Part shown: piece after piece, positions 57,361 through 64,000 of the stretch
How the letters are laid out: the number at the start of each line of letters is the position of its first letter
Numbering within the stretch: position 1 is the first letter of the stretch
NCBI GenBank assembly: GCA_950106755.1
Contig: OX467082.1
Location: forward strand, 2,232,001 to 2,296,000
DNA: 64,000 bases
Direction: 5' to 3'
From: Climacium dendroides
Taxonomy: Eukaryota > Streptophyta > Bryopsida > Hypnales > Climaciaceae
Notes under the pieces: model-generated
Databases searched by the model: none
The model's input: only the letters and a program-made list of their open reading frames with translations
What the model was told of the DNA's origin: nothing
Position numbers and translations under genes: made by a program

Positions 57361-58659
57361 GTTAAAGTTCTTTATTGGGATGCTAGGGAACTTGTTTATG
57401 AATTTCAATTACAACCTCATTTTGCTAAACAATTATGATTGTAAGCTATTCCTATGAATTCATTGTGGAATGCAATCAAACATTTTTGTACATCAAGAAG
57501 GTTTGATGCTAGTCAAGATACACACTTCAGAAGATTAAATAAGTATGCTTTACAATATTATTCATCCATAGTCTACCAAGAAATACTTCATTTCTAATTG
57601 CCTATTTTTTATGGAAGGTAGATACTTGGATGTAGTTGTCCATTAAGTCTTTGAATTAAAAAACATTACAAAGGTAGTTTCAAAGTTGAAAACAACAAAC
57701 TAATATTTTCAATGGATGGTCTCAATATCTTACAGATGCTAGGAGATTGTCCTCTGCAAATAACTTTATGGCTCCAACTAGAGACAGGACACTAGATAGA
57801 AGAGGCACATCGTTAGAGTAGCTAAACTAGAAGCTTATACAGTGGTACTTACAAACACATCTGATGTGTCCAGAAATTCTTATCAAGCACAAGCTTGTTT
57901 ATGCAATACTACTTTCCAACCATCTTTCCTTACATCATCATAAAGAACACTTGGGTTGCTTGGCTTGAAAATATAAATGGATCAAGCATCTTGCACATTT
58001 TATAGCAAAAATTCACTAGAAGGAAACTAAATCATCTCTAATATACATTGGATTTCCTTGATTGTTTGTTTGTTTTCTTTATCCATTCACATTACATTAG
58101 AATCATAGGATTGCTTAGAGACCTGTAATCTAGTTTCAATACTGCAACATAGTGTTTTGACATGTCTTGAAGGTCAGAAGCTGGAATTTAGAACACTAAT
58201 GCAATACTACAATCATATGTTTGCAATCTATTGGAGGCATCATCACCCACTTTAAAATGGTTTTTACAAGCTTTCATACTAGAATATCAATGTGCCTTCT
58301 GGAATGGTTTCTTAGATAATAACATCCTATCTTTGTCCTCTAGAATATGTGCATGAGCATTATTGTTGCAAACAACCGTTTTTATCCACACATCGAGCAG
58401 TGTTGTACTCAGATCTATTTGACACTCTTTCTTCCACTTCCTGCACGTGCATGGCAAAAGTTAAAACCACCAATGTTCAAATTTCCTAACTAGCAACTAC
58501 TGTAGTTGTTTACTTTTGACTACTTCAAGCATTTTGTAGTCACAATAGTTGCATGTTAGTTGTATATCAATTGCATATTAGTTACATGTTAGTTGCATGC
58601 TAGTTGTAGGCATTAAGAATTGCCGACCCGCACCCTCAAAAACCTCTTTAGCATCACCA

Positions 58660-59470
58660 AATTTCTCCTATGCATCCCATATATGCTTCTTGACAATGTC
58701 AAATCTTTGCAGATACTCTATTACAAAGCCAAGGCATTCTTCCTTCAAATACCCTTTTGCTATGCAAGCCTCTAGTTTAGCCATGCTACAGATATAGTTC
58801 TTCAATGTCTTCATATACCATTCAACTGGATACATCCACCTTGTGCTAACAGGACTACACAAGTCAATTTCTCATGTACTAGGTGATATGGAAGATGTGT
58901 CATCATGTCAAAAAATGAAGGTGGGAATTCCACCTCTAATAGTGCCATATTTTCAACCACATCTAATTGAAGAGACTTAAACTCTATTGGATCATAAACT
59001 TTTGTGCATATTCTCCTAAATACCTTGCACATTAGCATGACGGCCATACGTGGAATAAGCTTCAATAGACCCCTCAATGCCAACGGCATCAACCGTTGGA
59101 TTAATACGTGATAATTGTACGGTTTGAGGCTTCCAAATTATTTTGACTTTATATGCTCGTTTATATGCTTTTCAAATGAAGAGGAGTACCTTGAAGGAAG
59201 TTTCACAAAGGCAATAATGTATACAAATTACTTATACTTTTTCTTAGAGAGTACGTATCCAACAACTAGTTTCAACATCTTTCAAGCTTTGTGAGGGTTT
59301 GGTGTCAACCACAAATGCTTTTATATGCCTTTTTTTTGTAGATCTCGTCGCACCTTCATTATATCTTTTTTCCGCTTACTGTTTTAAAAAAATTCTTGGC
59401 AAGATTCATCTCGCAATGCATAACATCCAACATATAGCAGATAACATCACAATGTTTCCCTATCACGAAT
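58660..59470 (-). pseudogene. En/Spm (CACTA) transposase remnant, TNP2/DUF4218 region
   Basis: Read on the minus strand from about 59440: L-D-V-M-H-C-E-M-N-L-A-K-N, the hallmark block of TNP2-type transposases. A basic stretch with a frame slip near 59375 follows, then from 59092 the DUF4218 order: L-P-x-A-L-R-G-L-L, V-F-R-R-I-C, F-P-P-S-F-F-D-M-M-T-H-L-P-Y-H-L. After another slip near 58850 come S-T-R-W-M-Y-P-V-E and A-K-G-Y-L-K-E-E. The TNP2 N-terminal catalytic part was not found upstream. It is a broken fragment with no function expected. Confidence 0.8.
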
Positions 59471-59839
59471 TGTCAATAGCAATCGTACAATTATCATCGG
59501 GCATTGTTTTCATGTTACATTCATTCATTTGGAAATATCGTTACAATACAAAATTGTCATTTATGATTATAGTGTAGTTTAGGCATATCATTCATATTTG
59601 AGTTTGAGGTGTTACAGTTGCATGATAACTATGCTTGACAAAACATGTACGATTTTAGTGGTTTAGTGATGGGCTACTAACTTCGTGCAACATTCGTACT
59701 TATTTAAGACATATGAAGTTAATGCAATAACCACACAACATCAAGTCCATGCATAGTTATTGCACTAACATTGCATTTTTTTATCTTTTACAATTTTAGT
59801 ACTAAGTCAATTGAAAAGTAGGAATTGTATTCAAAATAA

Positions 59840-60178
59840 AAATTCAGACCTCATTTAAGTATAGTATAAGATTTTTTTTTTAAACTTTAAACTAAGAAAA
59901 TTTGGGAAATTAAGCCATATTTCATCTCCAAAAATCCGTTTGACATTTCAAGTCTCCAATCAAAAGTTATAGACAAATTTCAGAGAGGCGTTGGAAGGGA
60001 ATTTTTTTTTACAATTTCTAATGCCTCTCTAAAATTTGTCCATAACTTTTGATTGAAGACTTGAAATGTTAAAAGGATTTTTGGGGATGAAATATGGCTT
60101 AATTCACCACCTTTTTATAATTCAAAGTTTTTTATAAAAAGTTATTCTACTATGCCTAAATGAGGTTTGAAATTATGG
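59840..60178. repeat. Imperfect hairpin repeat (family H), copy 2
   Basis: Arms of about 150 bp. CTCCAATCAAAAGTTATAGAC near 59953 pairs with CCATAACTTTTGATTGAAGAC near 60040, and the outer CAGACCTCATTTAAGTATAG pairs with TGCCTAAATGAGGTTTG. Same core and arm order as 27760-28205, so the two are members of one family, one of them carried inside a CACTA element. Confidence 0.82.
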
Positions 60179-60335
60179 TTTTAACACATTTCTTGTGTTT
60201 TCAAGCTAACAATGAATGGTCAACCAAGCCTCTCATCCTTAAGTTATCACATATCCTTTGAGTGGTCATGACAAACAATGAATTTCAGTATAAAAAAACC
60301 TCTCCACTCTCCATTCTCACCAAGTGCCAGTAGAG

Positions 60336-60488
60336 TGAATTTATCATTATGCCATCAAGTTTCATGTTGGTCTAGTGATGGATTTAATTCAAACATTTGG
60401 TGCAATTATACATTTCTATCACTACGTCATCAAGTTTCTTGTTGGTCTAGTTATGGATTCATTTCAAACATTTGGTGCAATTATGTAG
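60336..60488. repeat. Tandem duplication of a 75-bp unit
   Basis: CATCAAGTTTCATGTTGGTCTAGTGATGG...CAAACATTTGGTGCAATTAT occurs at 60353 and 60428 with few differences. The frame through it repeats the peptide H-Q-V-S-C-W-S-S, but I see no sign that it is coding. Confidence 0.8.
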
Positions 60489-60619
60489 ATGTAAATTATA
60501 ATTTATGAGATTATACTAATCAGTTGTTAATAAACATAATAAAATAAGTTTAATTAAAAAAAAGATTACTGCTAACTAGAAGGGTGATCAACAATTTAAC
60601 ATTGACAATACTTTTTCAA

Positions 60620-61355
60620 ACATTGATAACATTTAATAAAGGTTATCCAAGTACAAATAGCAATGACGTTATTGTCATGAATTTTTCGTGTACTTCAACG
60701 TAGATAAAATGCATGACAAAGATAATAATTTTTTGTGCATAATTTGTGTCATTAGCGCACTTGTGATTAATGTATAGAGGTCACATAGTTGATACAGATG
60801 ACCAAATAGTGCTACTTCTTTGCAGTAACCGTGTGCATTGTAACGATGCGATAACTTACAAATTAACGTACGCACCCATGAAACAATAGTAATTGCATGG
60901 TAATTGCTAACAATTTATTGGGCCAGAACTTTGAAATGAAGAAGCCTCTAGTCACATAAATAGTCTTCTCAAGTTAGTATGAGATTGACAAAGGACAATT
61001 TAGGAAGACACTACATACACAAATTCACTTATACATCTTCTTTCCATCTCAAAGTTCAGGACCAACGAATTGTTAGCAATTCTCATGTAGTTGCTATTAT
61101 TTCATGGATGCGTACATTAATTTGCAACTTATCGCATCATTATAATGCATACGGGAACTATAAAGAATTGGCACTATTTTATAATCTGTATTAACAATGT
61201 GACTTCTTTATAGTAATTACAAATGTGAAAAAGACACAAATAATGCACAAAAATGGATTATCTTTGTCATGCATTCTATGTGTGTTAAAGTATATGAAAA
61301 ATTCATGGCAATAATATTATTGCTACTTGTAGTACAATAGCACTTATTAAATATT
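60620..61355. repeat. Large imperfect inverted repeat, arms ~270 bp
   Basis: The left arm 60620-60905 and right arm about 61085-61355 pair over most of their length. Examples are GATGCGATAACTTACAAATTAACGTACGC with GCGTACATTAATTTGCAACTTATCGCATC, and AAATGCATGACAAAGATAAT with ATTATCTTTGTCATGCATTC. The spacer is about 180 bp. No terminal duplication or gene recognised. Confidence 0.85.
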
Positions 61356-64000
61356 AAGATATAAACTAAAATTGATTTGAGTGTATATTAATTAGTTGCT
61401 TGTAATTTGAAAATTAAGTTTGTATATTTATTATTGTAGCTTCAAAACAAATAACAAGAACAATGCACATCATGAACACCTGTTGTAATCTGTACGGTAC
61501 AATAGTTGTGAATTGTACATGATACCAAAATCTTTGAAATACATTCAATTGCCACTCAATTGATACTATTGATTGATAAATGAAATCATAACATTTTGAA
61601 ATTATAATTCAAAAAGAATTTCAAAAGAAAACTTTGGAAGAATTGAAAGTGAATAATATGCAAAATTCTCATGTACATCATGGTGGTGAAAACGAAAACT
61701 ACATTGGTATTGAAAGATAGTTTGACACTTACACCACGTTTTACAATAGTCATGTTACAACTACAAGTATCACACTATATATTATACAACAGATTGTGAT
61801 AAAAACTTAGACAAAGATAATGTCACTATCAAAATTCACAACAATAAAGTACTTGAACTAGCAAGTGAGATGCTTTTGATTTTAGAAAGACAGCTTCTAC
61901 TAGCTCTAAATGCTCCCTAATTTCAATTGGCTCCAACACATGCATACATAGGTTTTTCTACACAAAATTCAAGAAAACACAAGGCAATTAGATATTAACT
62001 ATAATCATAAAAAAAAATCACAACAATAACGAAGAGATTGGTAGTCAACAATTGATGTTGGAATTAAATTACTTACTCAACAATGATCTTTTATTTACAA
62101 ACTAAACCTTCAAAGGACCTAACTATAAAAAAAACTTCACTGTTGATATTTTGTTTGGATGCCTAACATTTCATACACCTCCAGAAGAAAATATGCATCA
62201 TTCTTCCCTAACATCAAATGCAAATGAATAGACTTTCTTGAATTACAAGCAAATGTGTAGCATACTTGCCTCTATCTGAGAAGGATTCGATAGAATAGTA
62301 TAGTTGCTCACCTCGATAACCACACCACCATATCTTCCGAATATGGTTCTAAAACAAACCAAGCCATGGATGTCATTGACCAATAAAGAAGGTAGAGACC
62401 TTGACTCCATGTACCTCCTTCACTATGAATCAACAATGTTGCTCAATACTAGCAAGTAGCAATTTGAAAACTATGGAAGATGGTACATGTTGGAATATGG
62501 GGTCGTACCTTACTTTTATCCTTCTTATGTATATGGTCCAAATGTGCTTACTCAAGTGTAAGGTCTTCAAAAAAATTGCACAATGATTTAGAAATTCATA
62601 ATTAGTTCAATAAATGATAAAAGAAAATATGAAACAACTCTTATCTTGTTCATGTGCCCAAGGTCATAGTCAACATTACTTCCCACCTAGTGAAAATATA
62701 ACATCTCCATACTTCAATAGTTTTTCTACCACAGTTACCTTGGAAACATTGTTGTCTACAATTACAATTAAAATCAATATTGCATGACCAAACATTCAAT
62801 GAAACATGGCTAAACGTAGGGAGTACAAAGAATCATTATAAAGTGTACCTATTACAAAGTTCAGGTACAGAACTCACCAGCATTTTCTTCTATTCCATCT
62901 TTTTCAACAACAAGGATTTTCTGCATTTGCCCACTTGAATGGATTATGGTTTATTCCAGCATCTTCATTTGCTGATAATGCCACATTTGATTTCCAGGAT
63001 CAAACAACCTCCCCTCCATGGCTAGTTCCAACTGCAATATATAATCAAGTATATTAAAATTATTACCACATATGATGAAGTCATTGGAAACAGTTTGGAA
63101 ATATGCTATAAACACATGACAATCTAAGGAAAATCTCAAAATGCACCTTCAATATAGCATTTGAAGTTCCTCATTTTTTCATAAGCCATTCAAAGAATAT
63201 ACAATAAAAAACCATGGACATTTGATTTTGTCAATAGTCAATTAGACATGTAGAAATTAATACATCTTTGTAATAGAAACCATTTTGAAATGTCAATTAC
63301 TATGCTTCTAGGTGTACTTACCTTGCAACCAAAATCCATTGAAGTATTTGATCAGCGGCATGCCTTCAATCATAGGCAAAGTTGCACTACTCAATTTCTA
63401 TTTATAGTTGAATCAATTATTTATATTGTAATGAACTGTAAAGGGAATAATATTGCACTCATTGGCCACAACAAAATCAATGAAAATGCCAACAACTACA
63501 CAATGAGAAGAACAATTACAAAAACTTACCACATGGAAAAAAAACCCGCTTGCTCGATGCTAACCTCAATTGGTTCAAATGGATCAAAGTGTGAACCTTT
63601 CATCACCAATGCAATTGCAGCATGAACTGCCTCACTTCCAAATGGATCATCTTCATTCATTCGCCAAACATCATTGTCTTTGAGGTCCTTCAACTTCAAC
63701 TACCAAACATCAACCTCATCACCTCTTCCACGTTGAGCAATAGCTAGCATTTTATGCTGCAAATCCAAAGCAATGGCCATAGCTATTGTTAGTTTTTTGA
63801 GGACCATATATTGCCAACCAAAACGTGCATAGCAAAAGTGAACATTCATATTTCTCGGACAATGTGACAAGTAAATAACCATAGTTGTTTAGTTTCATCA
63901 CATGCAATGACATGGATATTTGCTTTTAAATTAGGTATTTTATAATATAAGTCCATAATATACATGTATGATAAAAATAAAAATAAATAAAAAATTGGCT
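61356..64000. other. AT-rich sequence with possible transposon ORF remnants
   Basis: On the minus strand 63882-63540 reads as short coding-like pieces (for example D-N-D-V-W-R-M-N-E-D-D-P-F-G) interrupted by stops, and 63139-62951 likewise. They may belong to the 5' part of the same CACTA-type element as the 58.7-59.5 kb remnant, but I could not identify a domain. Nothing else was recognised. Confidence 0.3.

Noticed and set aside
1..64000. tRNA and rRNA genes
   Set aside because: I looked for tRNA-like arms and rRNA landmarks while reading and saw none. A dedicated scan such as tRNAscan-SE would be needed to exclude them.

Overview
Eukaryotic, almost certainly land-plant nuclear DNA. Three host genes are interrupted by canonical GT-AG introns: a peroxisomal acyl-CoA oxidase of the ACX3 type, a DarP/YjgA-like ribosome-assembly protein and a conserved protein I cannot name. 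The other two thirds of the window is layered transposable elements. The DUF7869-like and KDZ-like transposon genes seen here are families I associate with non-seed plants (moss, lycophyte or fern), so I lean that way. That is an inference from family distribution, not a species identification.

Layout. 1-8.1 kb: a Ty3/gypsy LTR retrotransposon on the minus strand with an intact gag and a pol broken by one frameshift and three stops. 8.4-14.25 kb: a coiled-coil ORF and a decayed multi-exon transposase-like gene, whose large intron carries a 1.09-kb near-perfect foldback element. 14.7-20.26 kb: a 5'-truncated second Ty3/gypsy element with an extra ORF downstream of its polypurine tract. 20.26-25.6 kb: a DUF7869-like gene and an intron-containing gene with a beta-class DNA-methyltransferase-like fold, both decayed. 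26.6-31.14 kb: a second copy of the extra-ORF unit, split by a non-autonomous CACTA element with a 3-bp target duplication; it ends in an inverted copy of the 3' region of the second retroelement. 32.4-34.7 kb: DarP-like gene (+). 35.7-42.3 kb: ACX3-like gene (-), modelled in 11 exons totalling exactly 2103 nt. 43.3-48.2 kb: MITEs and a ~150-bp repeat array. 48.7-52.4 kb: conserved gene (-), six exons totalling exactly 1107 nt. 52.9-64 kb: another MITE, a second array of the same ~150-bp unit, an En/Spm transposase remnant, several hairpin-forming repeats and AT-rich sequence.

The most unusual signal is at the word level. The first retroelement is saturated with an 8-bp palindrome-like word (CCAATTGG and its variants CCNATTGG/CCAATNGG; about 44 by hand count where fewer than one is expected). 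It occurs across gag, pol and the non-coding 5' region and in different reading frames. The second and third units are instead enriched in TCCGGA. Two unrelated element families each carrying their own dispersed palindromic word suggests an element-specific recognition system, for example a self-binding protein. That is a hypothesis; no binding factor is shown here.

All counts were made by eye and splice models by reading frame plus GT/AG signals. No alignment or database search was run.
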